Source of the DNA: Streptococcus mitis
GTDB taxonomy: Bacteria > Bacillota > Bacilli > Lactobacillales > Streptococcaceae
Assembly: GCF_946190275.1 (NCBI RefSeq)
Contig: NZ_CAMHZQ010000001.1
Location: 124,001-188,000, forward strand
DNA length: 64,000 bases
Direction: 5' to 3'
Part shown: in pieces, positions 29,545 through 40,483 of the stretch
How positions within the stretch are numbered: position 1 is the stretch's first letter
Layout of the letters: every line of letters begins with the position of its first letter
Notes under the pieces: generated by a model
The model's input: only the letters and a program-made list of their open reading frames with translations
What the model was told of the DNA's origin: nothing
The model's database searches: none
Program-made: the position numbers and the translations under genes

Positions 29545-30552
29545 CTATTCTAAAATAGCAGCCTGACGAATCCAGTCCAATCTTTCTAATTCAAAGTCAT
29601 CTGGAACCGTGCAATCCGCTCCAAGAAGAACTCCTCTAGTCCCAGCTTCAGCCAACAAGCGTTTGGTTTCCTCTTGTAGTGCAGCCTTTCTACCTCCATA
29701 AAGCAGGCTCTGCTTCCCATTTTCAAAACCACCCAAGACCGCTTTGCCATGAAATAGCTCCTGACCTTGAGGCAAACTGACTGCTTCATGGTGGGTTGCC
29801 CAATTGAAAACCTGGGCTGGATAATCTTTGAAAATAGTCACATCGTTACTGGCACCTTGGAAACCGCAGATATGCAGGATATTTACCCCACCTGCCTGAT
29901 TAGCAGCTTCTAAAACCTTTATGTTGCTTGGCTCAATATAGGTCTGATACAATTCTGCTGTGATGCGCTCATCCTGAATTTCTTGTGTACTGAGGTAAAT
30001 CCCATCTGCTCCACAATCCTGAATGATTGCCTTGGTTAGGATTGCGATATCCTCAGCTATTACATCTAAAATCTCCCTGAATAGCTCTGGATTTTCGAGT
30101 AATAGATTAGCAACCTCCTTATCACCTCTAGAAGTCTCTGTACGAAACCATCTTTTCAGGTAGGAAATTGGAGAAAAAATATTGTAGAATGAAGCAATTT
30201 CCTCAGTGAAGGTTGATCGAATAGCTTGTACCACTTCTACTTGTTGCTGAATCCAAGGATGGTTTTCACCAATCGACTCAATAGAAGCCAGCTCCTGAAT
30301 ACTTGAAACCAAAGGACTGTAGACATTACTTGGATAAATGAAAAATCCGTCACTCATCATTTTGACAAAATCAGGATGAATTCTTTCGACGTACTTCCGA
30401 TGTCCCTCTACACTTTTTTGAAAGATACGTGGGTTATTTAAACCTTGCCCTTTTTCCTCCAGTGTTACAAAATGAAACCAAAAGCCTACAGGAACTCGTT
30501 CCACTTCTTCTCCTTGGATGGCTCTAAAAACTAGTTCTCTTTTACTTGTCAT
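29545..30552 (-). CDS. UroD-fold zinc-dependent methyltransferase (copy 1)
   Basis: Start is placed at ATG 30552 (AAGGAG 7 bases upstream), giving 335 residues that align end to end with the 332-residue paralogue; a longer frame to 30591 lacks a ribosome binding site. It has the same NILHICG and GADC zinc-ligand motifs and the VERVPVGFWFHF N-terminus. It is first in a minus-strand group: methyltransferase, small membrane protein, methyltransferase, solute-binding protein, two permeases, ATPase. A palindromic operator lies about 80 bases upstream. Confidence 0.82.
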   Translation of the reverse strand: MTSKRELVFRAIQGEEVERVPVGFWFHFVTLEEKGQGLNNPRIFQKSVEGHRKYVERIHPDFVKMMSDGFFIYPSNVYSPLVSSIQELASIESIGENHPWIQQQVEVVQAIRSTFTEEIASFYNIFSPISYLKRWFRTETSRGDKEVANLLLENPELFREILDVIAEDIAILTKAIIQDCGADGIYLSTQEIQDERITAELYQTYIEPSNIKVLEAANQAGGVNILHICGFQGASNDVTIFKDYPAQVFNWATHHEAVSLPQGQELFHGKAVLGGFENGKQSLLYGGRKAALQEETKRLLAEAGTRGVLLGADCTVPDDFELERLDWIRQAAILE

Positions 30553-30632
30553 ACTTTTCTCCTTCCATTTGGATTGAAACCATCTTACCACTCCTTTTGA
30601 CCTTTTCCCAATATATATTGACTATCGACTTG

Positions 30633-30653
30633 ATTGATATTGTTTATATCAAT
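30633..30653. promoter_or_regulatory. Perfect inverted repeat upstream of the methyltransferase operon
   Basis: ATTGATAT-TGTTT-ATATCAAT is an 8-bp perfect inverted repeat. On the minus strand a TATATT (about 30616-30611) lies 17 bases or so downstream of its inner edge, so the palindrome overlaps the -35 region and is well placed for a repressor or activator. The regulator is not identified. Confidence 0.6.
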
Positions 30654-30656
30654 AAC

Positions 30657-30709
30657 GAAAAGAATCTCTGGAAAGCTTGATTTTACTAGCTTTTCAGAGA
30701 TTCTTTTCT
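30657..30709 (-). terminator. Strong hairpin between the luciferase-family gene and the methyltransferase operon
   Basis: GAAAAGAATCTCTGGAAAGCT pairs with AGCTTTTCAGAGATTCTTTTC over about 21 bp with one mismatch around a 10-base loop. It lies about 65 bases beyond the stop of the gene at 30774 and should terminate it; T-rich flanks exist on both sides. Confidence 0.8.
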
Positions 30710-30773
30710 GTTTATTGCTTTTTTTAAAATAGTTGTTATATAGATTTTTTATCAGCCTGATTAGGATTTTTTA

Positions 30774-31829
30774 TTAAGCCTCTTTCATGGCAAAGTATTC
30801 CCGTACTTTTGGAGCCACTTGCGTGCCGAAGAGTTCAATAGCTCTCAGGACTTGTTCATGAGGCATAGAACCAAGAGGTAGGTGCAACATAAAGCGATCC
30901 AAACCTAAATCCTCAATCATGCGAATCAATTTTTCTGCCACCTGATCTGGATTGCCCACAAACATAGCACCATTTGGCCCAACTTGCTCCAAATATTGCT
31001 CATAACGCAACTCCTGCCAATGCGGACGGTCTTTGGAAATAGCATCCACCACTTGCTTGGTCGGATGGAAATAATCTTTCACCGTCTGCTCGCCATCTTC
31101 AGCAATCCAGCCCCAAGAATGGGCTCCAACCTTTAGTTCATGACTGGCATGACCCGCTTCGCTCCCAATCTCACGATAAGCCTGAATCAACTTTTTAAAA
31201 TAACTAGGATTGCCACCAATAATGGCATAGACAATCGGTAGGCCTGCCTGAGCAATCTTCACTGTTGATTCGACATGACCACCTGTCGCTATCCACAAGG
31301 GTAATTTATCCTGAATTGGACGAGGATAAACTTCTTTGCCAGAGATTGTTTGGCTCAATCGACCTTGCCAGTCTAACTTGGTCTTTTCATTAACTAACCG
31401 AAGCAAGTCTAATTTCTCATTAAAAAGGGCTTCGTAGTCTTTCAAATCATATCCAAACAAGGGAAAAGATTCCGTGAAAGACCCCCTTCCAGCCATAATC
31501 TCCGCTCGTCCATTTGACAAAGCATCGATAGTGGCATACTGTTGGAACAAACGAATCGGATCCATACTTGAGAGAATGCTGACTGCACTGGTCAAACGGA
31601 TTTTCTTGGTATTGACTGCCCCAGCTGCCAGGACAATCTCTGGCGCAGATACCGCAAAATCCGCTCGATGGTGCTCACCAATCCCATATACATCCAAACC
31701 AACCTTGTCAGCCAGTTCAATCTCTGCCACCAACTGGCGAATACGTTCGGCATGACTGTAAGTTTGCCCAGTCCCCTCAAGCTCCGTTGTTTCCCCAAAT
31801 GTTGAAATTCCCAATTCTACCATATCCAT
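30774..31829 (-). CDS. Luciferase-like flavin monooxygenase family protein
   Basis: Start is placed at ATG 31829 (MDMVELGISTFGET, AAGG 5 bases upstream), giving 351 residues; the frame extends upstream to 31895 but that part contains the promoter. The protein has the TIM-barrel LLM pattern: LADKVGLDVYGIGEHHRADFAVSAPEIVLAAG near the N-terminus, and SNGRAEIMAGRGSF. Family members use FMNH2 or F420; in streptococci this is a single-component oxidoreductase of unknown substrate. It lies between glmS and the methyltransferase/pullulanase region; in pneumococcus it sits next to spuA. Confidence 0.85.
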   Translation of the reverse strand: MDMVELGISTFGETTELEGTGQTYSHAERIRQLVAEIELADKVGLDVYGIGEHHRADFAVSAPEIVLAAGAVNTKKIRLTSAVSILSSMDPIRLFQQYATIDALSNGRAEIMAGRGSFTESFPLFGYDLKDYEALFNEKLDLLRLVNEKTKLDWQGRLSQTISGKEVYPRPIQDKLPLWIATGGHVESTVKIAQAGLPIVYAIIGGNPSYFKKLIQAYREIGSEAGHASHELKVGAHSWGWIAEDGEQTVKDYFHPTKQVVDAISKDRPHWQELRYEQYLEQVGPNGAMFVGNPDQVAEKLIRMIEDLGLDRFMLHLPLGSMPHEQVLRAIELFGTQVAPKVREYFAMKEA

Positions 31830-31866
31830 TATCCTTGTCTCTTTCTGTCCTTCAATTTGAAAAATT

Positions 31867-31895
31867 ATTCTAACACGAATCTTGAGTACAAGCAA
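31867..31895 (-). promoter_or_regulatory. Promoter of the luciferase-family gene
   Basis: Minus strand TTGCTT (31895-31890), 17 bases, TAGAAT (31872-31867). Its position inside the upstream part of the open frame supports the start at 31829. Confidence 0.6.
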
Positions 31896-31909
31896 CCAAT
31901 TTGCTCACA

Positions 31910-31933
31910 AGAAAAAGCCTAGATTACTAGACT
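31910..31933 (-). terminator. glmS terminator
   Basis: Minus strand AGTCTAG-TAAT-CTAGGCT followed by TTTTTC, beginning 9 bases after the glmS stop. Confidence 0.7.
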
Positions 31934-31941
31934 TTTTTAGC

Positions 31942-33747
31942 TTATTCTACCGTTACTGACTTAGCAAGGTTACGTGGTTTATCCACATCCAGACCACGGT
32001 GTAGAGTTGCAAAGTAAGCGACCAATTGTGTTGGTACGACCATTGAGATTGGTGAGAGGTAAGGGTGTACGGTCGTAAGGACGATATCGTCTGTATCTTT
32101 GGCAACATTTTCTTCTGCGATAGTAAGCACCTTGGCACCACGGGCTGCAACCTCTTGGATATTTCCACGAGTATGGTTGGCAAGAACTGGGTCAGACAAG
32201 AGGGCCAAGACTGGCGTTCCTTCTTCAATCAAAGCAATGGTTCCGTGCTTGAGTTCTCCTGCCGCAAAGCCTTCACACTGGATGTAAGAAATCTCTTTGA
32301 GTTTGAGACTGGCTTCCATGGCTACGTAGTAATCTTGACCACGTCCGATATAAAAGGCGTTGCGAGTTGTTTCAAGAAGCTCACGAACCTTGGCTTCAAT
32401 GGTTTCCTTCTCTGAAAGAGTTGATTCGATAGACTGAGCTACGATTGACAACTCATGAACCAGGTCAAAGGATTGCGCTTTAGCATTACCGTTCGCTTCT
32501 CCGACTGCTTTTGCAAGGAAGGCAAGGGCTGCGATTTGCGCTGTATAGGCCTTGGTTGAGGCCACGGCAATTTCAGGTCCTGCGTGAAGGAGCATGGTAT
32601 GGTTAGCTTCACGTGAAAGGGTTGAACCTGGAACATTTGTCACTGTTAAGCTTGGAATTCCCATTTCATTAGCCTTGACCAAAACCTGACGGCTATCTGC
32701 TGTTTCACCAGACTGGCTGATAAAGATGAAGAGTGGTTTTTTGCTGAGAAGTGGCATACCATAACCCCACTCAGATGAAATTCCAAGTTCAACTGGTGTA
32801 TCCGTCAATTCTTCCAGCATCTTCTTAGAAGCAAATCCTGCGTGGTAAGATGTTCCAGCTGCAAGGATGTAGATGCGGTCTGCATCTTGAACAGCCTTGA
32901 TGATAGCAGGGTCAACCACTACTTGACCAGCCTCATCTGTGTAGGCTTGGATGAGTTTACGCATAACAGTTGGTTGCTCATCAATTTCCTTGAGCATATA
33001 GTAAGGGTAAGTTCCCTTACCGATATCTGATAAGTCAAGTTCTGCAGTGTAGCAAGCACGCTCACGACTGTTACCATCATAGTCTTGAACTTCCACGCTA
33101 TCCGCCTTGACGATTACCAACTCTTGGTCATGGATTTCCATGTATTGGTTGGTCTCACGAATCATAGCCATAGCATCTGAACAGACCATATTATAGCCTT
33201 CCCCAAGACCAATCAAAAGTGGTGATTTATTCTTAGCTACGTAGATGACTTCAGGATCTTGTGAGTCAACCAAAGCAAATGCATAAGAACCGCGGATGAT
33301 GTGAAGGGCTTTTTTGAAGGCTTCAAGAACAGAGAGACCTTCTTCCGCAAATTTTCCAATCAAGTGAACAGCGATTTCTGTATCTGTTTGCCCCTTGAAG
33401 TGGTGCCCCGCAAGGTATTCTTCCTTGATTTCAAGATAGTTCTCAATCACCCCGTTATGCACCAAGACAAAACGTTCAGTCTCAGAGCGGTGTGGGTGAG
33501 CATTGTCTTCCGTTGGTTTTCCATGAGTAGCCCAACGAGTATGTCCAATACCAGTTGTTCCCTCAACACCAGCTGTCTTGGCAGACAATTCTGCAATACG
33601 ACCAACAGCCTTGACTAGGTGGTTTTCAGCACCACCTAGGACAAAAATTCCCGCAGAATCATAGCCACGGTATTCGAGCTTTTCAAGCCCTTGAATCAAA
33701 ATATCAGTTGCATTTGTGTTTCCAACAACACCAACAATTCCACACAT
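31942..33747 (-). CDS. glmS: Glucosamine-6-phosphate synthase
   Basis: The 601-residue protein begins MCGIVGVVG, with Cys2 as the glutaminase nucleophile after Met removal, and has the glutamine amidotransferase type 2 domain ([21 protein letters not shown]) followed by two SIS isomerase domains ([30 protein letters not shown]) and the C-terminal [12 protein letters not shown]. It makes glucosamine-6-phosphate from fructose-6-phosphate and glutamine for cell-wall synthesis. No glmS ribozyme is apparent; instead a strong promoter with two NagR-like operators lies upstream. Confidence 0.98.
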   Translation of the reverse strand: MCGIVGVVGNTNATDILIQGLEKLEYRGYDSAGIFVLGGAENHLVKAVGRIAELSAKTAGVEGTTGIGHTRWATHGKPTEDNAHPHRSETERFVLVHNGVIENYLEIKEEYLAGHHFKGQTDTEIAVHLIGKFAEEGLSVLEAFKKALHIIRGSYAFALVDSQDPEVIYVAKNKSPLLIGLGEGYNMVCSDAMAMIRETNQYMEIHDQELVIVKADSVEVQDYDGNSRERACYTAELDLSDIGKGTYPYYMLKEIDEQPTVMRKLIQAYTDEAGQVVVDPAIIKAVQDADRIYILAAGTSYHAGFASKKMLEELTDTPVELGISSEWGYGMPLLSKKPLFIFISQSGETADSRQVLVKANEMGIPSLTVTNVPGSTLSREANHTMLLHAGPEIAVASTKAYTAQIAALAFLAKAVGEANGNAKAQSFDLVHELSIVAQSIESTLSEKETIEAKVRELLETTRNAFYIGRGQDYYVAMEASLKLKEISYIQCEGFAAGELKHGTIALIEEGTPVLALLSDPVLANHTRGNIQEVAARGAKVLTIAEENVAKDTDDIVLTTVHPYLSPISMVVPTQLVAYFATLHRGLDVDKPRNLAKSVTVE

Positions 33748-33785
33748 AGTATATACGACACAGACCAGCCGTGCTTTCTCCTTAA

Positions 33786-33803
33786 AATTGGTATAGTCTA
33801 ATT
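33786..33803. promoter_or_regulatory. NagR-type operator, downstream copy
   Basis: AATTGGTATAGTCTAATT is an imperfect palindrome sharing TTGGTATAGTC with the copy at 33865. It lies downstream of the glmS transcription start. GntR-family NagR regulators of streptococci bind TGGTATAGACCA-like sites upstream of glmS and nag genes; the assignment is by motif resemblance. Confidence 0.6.
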
Positions 33804-33828
33804 CCTCTTTTATAGAATCAGCAAAAAC

Positions 33829-33857
33829 AGTATATACTTGTTTCTTTCACTTGTCAA
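33829..33857 (-). promoter_or_regulatory. glmS promoter
   Basis: Minus strand TTGACA (33857-33852), 17-base spacer, TATACT (33834-33829), flanked by the two NagR-like operators. Confidence 0.8.
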
Positions 33858-33864
33858 GAGTAAA

Positions 33865-33882
33865 AATTGGTATAGTCGAAAT
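33865..33882. promoter_or_regulatory. NagR-type operator, upstream copy
   Basis: AATTGGTATAGTCGAAAT lies 7 bases upstream of the glmS -35. Together with the copy at 33786 it brackets the promoter, an arrangement suited to looping or dual-site repression. Confidence 0.6.
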
Positions 33883-33903
33883 CAACTTCCTGAAATCAAA
33901 AAA

Positions 33904-33937
33904 ACTCTGACCAATTAGAACAATCAGTCAGAGTCTT
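33904..33937 (-). terminator. Terminator of the GH1 glycosidase gene
   Basis: ACTCTGAC and GTCAGAGT pair around a 15-base loop; on the minus strand a T run follows. It begins 5 bases after the stop at 33940. Confidence 0.8.
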
Positions 33938-33939
33938 TT

Positions 33940-35319
33940 TTAAAATCCATTATTATCACTTAGTTCCTTGAACCACTGCCCTGATTTCTTCAGACGACGT
34001 TCTTGCGTTTCCAAGTCTAATTCGACCAAACCATAGCGATTTTTATAGCTGTTGAGCCATGACCAGCAATCAATAAAGGTCCAGATTAAGTATCCTTTAC
34101 AGTTGGCTCCATCTTCAATGGCACGGTGCAGTTCACGAAGATGACCTTTTACAAAGTCAATACGATAATCATCTTGAATCATTCCATCTTGACGGAATTT
34201 TTCTTCCCCTTCAACACCCATACCATTCTCTGTCAACATCCACTCAATATTGCCATAGTTTTCCTTGATATTTTGGGCAATGTCATAAATCCCTTGCTCA
34301 TAAATCTCCCAGCCACGATGAGGATTGATTTTACGTCCAGGCATCACATAAGGCTCATAAAAATGTTCTGGCAAGAGTGGACTCTCTGGATGCTTCGCAA
34401 ATCGAGGTGCCATGACACGCAAAGGTTGATAGTAGTTGACACCGAGGAAGTCCACCGTATTATCACGAATGAGTTCCAACTCCTCCTCTGTAGCATCAGG
34501 CAAGAGACCGTATTCATGTAAGATTTCTACTAACTCCTGTGGATAAGTACCCAAAACGGACGGATCTAAGAAAGATTGGGCCTGAAAGAGATCCGCAATA
34601 CGAGCTGCCTTGACATCAGCAGGATGCTGGCTACGTGGATAAGCCGGTGTCAAGTTGAGGACAATCCCAATCTTAGCATCAGGCAAGAGTTCATGACAAG
34701 CCTTAACCGCCCGACTGCTGGCTAATTGTGTATGATAAGCTACTTTAACCGCCGCTTCTGCATCCACCTTATGTGGATAATGTGCATCGTAAAAATAGCC
34801 AAACTCTACAGGAACGATGGGCTCGTTAAAGGTAATCCATTGATCCACTAAATCTCCATAAGTCTCAAAACAAAAACAAGCATAGTCTTCATAGGCTGAG
34901 ACAGTCTCCTTATTTTCCCAACCATCACCAGCTTCTTGAAGGGCAAAAGGCAAATCAAAGTGGTAGAGATTGACTAAAAGACGAATCCCCTTAGCCTTAA
35001 TAACCTCAAAAACCTTACGATAGAAATCCACACCTTGAGGATTGACTTTTCCACATCCTTGTGGAAAAATCCGTGACCACTGAATAGAAGTCCGAAAGGC
35101 CGTGTGACCAGTTTCTAACAAGAGATCGATATCCTTTTCCCAGTTTTCATAAAAGGTTGATGTTTTATCTGGACCAATCCCATTATAGTAACGATTTGGC
35201 TCCACTTGGAACCAGTAATCCCAGAGATTATCTCCCTTACCGTCACCAGCTACACGTCCTTCTGTCTGCGGTCCAGAAGTAGAGGATCCCCAGACAAAAT
35301 CCTTTGGAAATCTTAGCAT
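33940..35319 (-). CDS. Glycoside hydrolase family 1 (6-phospho-beta-glucosidase type)
   Basis: The 459-residue protein has the GH1 landmarks: N-terminal FPKDFVWGSSTSGPQTEG, the acid/base TFNEP (about residue 165) and the nucleophile motif LTENGMG (about residue 363), with a WSWLNSYKNRYGL aglycone/phosphate region near the C-terminus. The serine- and lysine-containing segment following WSW fits phospho-glycosidases of PTS-imported sugars, but no PTS gene adjoins it, so the sugar is open. It is monocistronic, between proS and glmS. Confidence 0.88.
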   Translation of the reverse strand: MLRFPKDFVWGSSTSGPQTEGRVAGDGKGDNLWDYWFQVEPNRYYNGIGPDKTSTFYENWEKDIDLLLETGHTAFRTSIQWSRIFPQGCGKVNPQGVDFYRKVFEVIKAKGIRLLVNLYHFDLPFALQEAGDGWENKETVSAYEDYACFCFETYGDLVDQWITFNEPIVPVEFGYFYDAHYPHKVDAEAAVKVAYHTQLASSRAVKACHELLPDAKIGIVLNLTPAYPRSQHPADVKAARIADLFQAQSFLDPSVLGTYPQELVEILHEYGLLPDATEEELELIRDNTVDFLGVNYYQPLRVMAPRFAKHPESPLLPEHFYEPYVMPGRKINPHRGWEIYEQGIYDIAQNIKENYGNIEWMLTENGMGVEGEEKFRQDGMIQDDYRIDFVKGHLRELHRAIEDGANCKGYLIWTFIDCWSWLNSYKNRYGLVELDLETQERRLKKSGQWFKELSDNNGF

Positions 35320-35350
35320 ACATTTACCTCTTTATCTACTCATTTTTCCC

Positions 35351-35400
35351 ATTATACAGAAAAAACAAGGTAAAAACTAGTTACATTTTTTCCTTGTTTT
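35351..35400 (-). terminator. proS-side spacer: GH1 promoter -10 and a hairpin
   Basis: Minus strand AAAACAAGG (35400-35392) pairs with CCTTGTTTT (35370-35362) and is followed by T-rich sequence: a terminator for proS. Directly after it TATAAT (35356-35351) can serve as the -10 of the GH1 gene, so terminator and promoter overlap. Confidence 0.65.
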
Positions 35401-35417
35401 TCTTCTGATTATAGTTT

Positions 35418-37283
<1,866 letters not shown>

Positions 37284-38543
37284 TTATCTAAAAAAGAGTC
37301 GCATGATGTCATTCCAGGTCACAGCAATCATCAAGACAACCATGATGACCACTCCGGCCAAGGTGACATAGGTTTCAATTTCTTGTTTCAATGGTTTGCG
37401 GCGGATAGCTTCTAGGATATTGAGCACAATCTTACCACCATCCAGGGCTGGAATCGGAATAAGATTAAAAATCCCAATATTGATGGAAATCATTGCCAAG
37501 AAGTACAAGACATTCTCAATTCCATTTTTAGCAGCATCACTACTTGCCTTAAAGATGGCAACAGGTCCACCTAGCTTGTTCAAATCCGGTTGGAAAATCA
37601 GATTTTTCAGAGCTGATAAAATTCGTAGGGCCGAGTCAGCAGCAGTTGTAAAACCACCTACAAACATAGATACAAAATCTGACTTAATCCCCGGTTGAAC
37701 ACCTAGAAGGTAACGCCCTTCACTTTCTTCCGGAGTAACAGTGACTTGTTTGTCACTCCCCTTTTCAGAAATAGTCACATCCAAGGTCGGGGCCGTCTTA
37801 TCTTTGGTTTCTGATTCCACAGCCTGAATCAAACTTTCCCAGTTGCTAATCTCATGTGAGCCAATCTTGGTAATCTGTGCCGTTTCTGGTACTCCTACCT
37901 TAGCCAAAGCCCCTTGAGGCATAATATGGAACTGGTTGGTATCGACATCTCTGACACCACCCTGCATGAAGATTAAAATCCAGAAAACAACGACACCTAA
38001 GATAAAGTTATTCATAGGGCCTGCAAAATTGGTAATCAGTTTGCCCCAGATAGTTGCATTTTGATATTGAACATCCAAGGGAGCAATCCGAACCTCAGTA
38101 CCATCTGCTTCCACAACCGTTGCATCGTGATCTACTGCAAATGTTTTTTCTTCTTCTAGAACCAAGCCCTTGATAAAAAGCTTGTCTTCAAAGTCAAACT
38201 GGGTCACCTGCATAGGAAGAGCTGTTTGATCTAATTTTTTACCAGAAAGATTGATGCGCTTAACCTTACCATCATCAGCAAGAGTCAAACTGACAGGAGT
38301 TCCTGTCTTGATTTCAGTTGTATCATCACCCCAACCGGCCATGCGAACATAGCCACCCAGAGGCAAGATTCGAATGGTATAGGCCGTTCCATCCTTGCCA
38401 ATGTGAGCAAAGATTTTGGGGCCCATTCCAATGGCAAATTCACGCACTAGAATCCCTGATTTCTTGGCAAAGTAGAAGTGTCCGAACTCGTGCACTACCA
38501 CAATAATCCCGAAAACCAGAATAAAGGTTAAAATTCCGAGCAT
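37284..38543 (-). CDS. eep: Site-2 zinc metalloprotease Eep/RseP
   Basis: The 419-residue membrane protein has the zinc motif HEFGH in [16 protein letters not shown] (about residues 18-22), a central PDZ-like domain (about 175-300) and the third-ligand motif [13 protein letters not shown] near residue 360. It cleaves membrane-embedded substrates such as anti-sigma factors, and in streptococci and enterococci processes the signal sequences that yield peptide pheromones. Here it is a plausible processor for SHP/Phr-type peptides. Third gene of the uppS-cdsA-eep-proS operon. Confidence 0.95.
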   Translation of the reverse strand: MLGILTFILVFGIIVVVHEFGHFYFAKKSGILVREFAIGMGPKIFAHIGKDGTAYTIRILPLGGYVRMAGWGDDTTEIKTGTPVSLTLADDGKVKRINLSGKKLDQTALPMQVTQFDFEDKLFIKGLVLEEEKTFAVDHDATVVEADGTEVRIAPLDVQYQNATIWGKLITNFAGPMNNFILGVVVFWILIFMQGGVRDVDTNQFHIMPQGALAKVGVPETAQITKIGSHEISNWESLIQAVESETKDKTAPTLDVTISEKGSDKQVTVTPEESEGRYLLGVQPGIKSDFVSMFVGGFTTAADSALRILSALKNLIFQPDLNKLGGPVAIFKASSDAAKNGIENVLYFLAMISINIGIFNLIPIPALDGGKIVLNILEAIRRKPLKQEIETYVTLAGVVIMVVLMIAVTWNDIMRLFFR

Positions 38544-38564
38544 AGTATTTCCTCCGTCTTTTGA

Positions 38565-39368
38565 TTAAAAGAGTCCAAACAAGTGCATGATTGGAAATAC
38601 AAGCAACATACTATCAAAACGATCCAAAACACCACCATGTCCAGGGATAAATTTCCCAGAATCCTTGACACCAAAGTGACGCTTGATCGAACTTTCTAGT
38701 AAATCACCAAATTGTCCAGCAATGCTAAAGAAAATAGCAAAGACGGACATCTTGTAAATTCCATACGGAAGAGCAACTGTTCTGTCAAACATCATAAAGA
38801 TGATGGTTACTAAAATCGCACCTAAAATACCACCCAAGGCACCCTCAAAGGTTTTATTTGGAGAAACTGTCGGAGCTAGTTTTCGTTTACCATAGTTCAT
38901 CCCAACAAGATAGGCACCACTGTCTGTTGCCCAAACAATACACAAGGCTAATAGTGCCTTATCTAAACCTGCAATTCTAGCATCTAATAGAGCATTAAAA
39001 CCAAAGCCCACATAAAAGCTCATAGCAAGCGGGAAAACCGCATCCTCAATCGTATACGACTTGCTAAAAACAGTCGTTCCTAACATAATTGAAATCAAAA
39101 CACTGTAGGCAACCACATTCCCATCAACTGGCAAAAAAGTCAGGTAATTCTCCAAGGGAATGGTCAAAGCAAAGGTTGCAAAGAGGGTCAAGAGACCCTC
39201 CATCGTCATGGTCTCTAGACCTCTCATCTTCAAAAGTTCATGCATGGCTAGCATGGCTATGATTCCAATTGCTATCTGAAGCAAGAGTCCCCCAATCATT
39301 AAAATTGGTAGGAAAATAGCCAGAGCAACCCCTGCAAACAAGGTTCTTTTCTGTAAATCCTGTGTCAT
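38565..39368 (-). CDS. cdsA: Phosphatidate cytidylyltransferase
   Basis: The 267-residue polytopic membrane protein carries the CdsA C-terminal signature (SIAGQFGDLLESSIKRHFGVKDSGKFIPGHGGVLDRFDS, about residues 214-253) and the DSGAYLVGMNYGKRKLAPTVSPNKTFEG segment. It makes CDP-diacylglycerol for phospholipid synthesis at the cytoplasmic membrane. It lies 8 bases after uppS and 21 before eep. Confidence 0.97.
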   Translation of the reverse strand: MTQDLQKRTLFAGVALAIFLPILMIGGLLLQIAIGIIAMLAMHELLKMRGLETMTMEGLLTLFATFALTIPLENYLTFLPVDGNVVAYSVLISIMLGTTVFSKSYTIEDAVFPLAMSFYVGFGFNALLDARIAGLDKALLALCIVWATDSGAYLVGMNYGKRKLAPTVSPNKTFEGALGGILGAILVTIIFMMFDRTVALPYGIYKMSVFAIFFSIAGQFGDLLESSIKRHFGVKDSGKFIPGHGGVLDRFDSMLLVFPIMHLFGLF

Positions 39369-39376
39369 ATTTCCTC

Positions 39377-40135
39377 CTAAACTCCTCCAAATCGGCGATG
39401 ACGACGATTGTAGGCAAGAATGGCTTCCTGCAAGGCCGCCTCGTCAAAATCAGGCCACAAGGTGTCCGTAAAATAGAGCTCACTATAGGCTCCCTGCCAT
39501 GGAAGGAAATTGCTCAAACGCAATTCTCCACTAGTACGGATAATCAAGTCTGGGTCTCGTAAGTCCTTAGGTAAATGCTGGGTGAAGAGATAGTTGGCAA
39601 TCAATTCCTCTGTGATGTCACCCGGGTTGATTTTGGCATCTAAAACATCCTGAGAAATCAACTTAAGAGCCTGTGTAATCTCAGCACGTCCACCATAGTT
39701 AAGGGCAAAATTAAGAATCAAACCTGTGTTGTTCTTAGTCAATTCCTCAGCCTTAGTCAGAGCTTCAAAGGTTTGCTTAGGAAGGCGATCTGTCTCCCCA
39801 ATCATTTGAATCTTAACATTATTCGCATGTAATTCCGGGACATAATTATCATAAAACTCTACTGGCAAGTTCATGATAAACTTGACTTCCTGATCTGGAC
39901 GGGTCCAGTTTTCCGTAGAAAAAGCATAAACTGTAATCACCTTGACGCCTAGTTTGTTGGCTGCCTTGGTCACAGTTTGCAATGCTTCCATGCCCGCCTT
40001 GTGTCCGAAGACTCGCGGTTGCATACGTTTTTTAGCCCAACGGCCATTTCCATCCATGATGATGCCGATATGAGCAGGAACCTGTGTCGGAACCTCTACT
40101 TCCACAGCCTTATCTTTCTTAAAAAATCCAAACAT
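39377..40135 (-). CDS. uppS: Undecaprenyl diphosphate synthase
   Basis: Starting at ATG 40135 (MFGFFKKDKAVEVEV, AGGAAT 6 bases upstream) the protein has 252 residues; a TTG six codons earlier is less likely. Motifs: HIGIIMDGNGRWAKKR with the catalytic Asp, GMEALQTVTKAANKLGVKVITVYAFSTENW, and DLIIRTSGELRLSNFLPWQGAYSELYF. It condenses isopentenyl units to the C55 lipid carrier for peptidoglycan and teichoic acid. First gene of the operon with cdsA, eep and proS. Confidence 0.97.
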   Translation of the reverse strand: MFGFFKKDKAVEVEVPTQVPAHIGIIMDGNGRWAKKRMQPRVFGHKAGMEALQTVTKAANKLGVKVITVYAFSTENWTRPDQEVKFIMNLPVEFYDNYVPELHANNVKIQMIGETDRLPKQTFEALTKAEELTKNNTGLILNFALNYGGRAEITQALKLISQDVLDAKINPGDITEELIANYLFTQHLPKDLRDPDLIIRTSGELRLSNFLPWQGAYSELYFTDTLWPDFDEAALQEAILAYNRRHRRFGGV

Positions 40136-40209
40136 GATCTTATTCCTATTCAAAAATCTATCGTTTCATTATACCATATTTCCCTATTTTCTTCTATCAC
40201 TAAGCTATT

Positions 40210-40325
40210 TATACTCTTCGAAAATCTCTTCAAACCACGTCAGCTCTATCTGCAACCTCAAAACAGTGTTTTGAGCAACCTGCGGTTATCTTCCTAGTTT
40301 GCTCTTTGATTTTCATTGAGTATTA
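40210..40325. repeat. BOX element (opposite orientation)
   Basis: Starts ATACTCTTCGAAAATCTCTT and ends TTTTCATTGAGTATTA, the reverse orientation of the other four copies. boxB is largely missing. It lies between uppS and the first csRNA gene. Confidence 0.92.
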
Positions 40326-40351
40326 TTCTCAGGCACAAAGCCCATTTTTCA

Positions 40352-40446
40352 AAAAAATAAGTCGCCTGATTGGGCGACTCTATTTTATAGGGAGATTATT
40401 ATGAAAAAGTTTTAGGAGTTTAAGTTAAGGTCTTCTTAACTTATGG
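40352..40446 (-). ncRNA. CiaR-controlled small RNA (csRNA), copy near uppS
   Basis: On the minus strand: CiaR repeat, -10 TATACT, then a transcript of about 95 bases with a 5' hairpin (TAAGTTAAG-AAGAC-CTTAACTTA), an unpaired CCTAAAAC...CATAATAATCTCCC stretch complementary to a Shine-Dalgarno and AUG, and a terminator hairpin GTCGCC/GGCGAC with T run. This is the layout of pneumococcal csRNAs (ccn genes). Which ccn letter applies cannot be told. Confidence 0.85.
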
Positions 40447-40466
40447 ACTTAGTATACACTCCCTAG

Positions 40467-40483
40467 CTTAAAGTTTCCTTAAG
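40467..40483 (-). promoter_or_regulatory. CiaR binding repeat of the first csRNA
   Basis: Minus strand CTTAAG-GAAAC-TTTAAG, matching the CiaR direct repeat NTTAAG-N5-TTTAAG, ends 10 bases before the -10. It overlaps the stop codon of the nucleotidyltransferase gene. Confidence 0.85.

Noticed and set aside
28331..30552. Heme-pathway uroporphyrinogen decarboxylases
   Set aside because: Both proteins carry the HxC...C zinc-thiol site, and streptococci lack heme biosynthesis.
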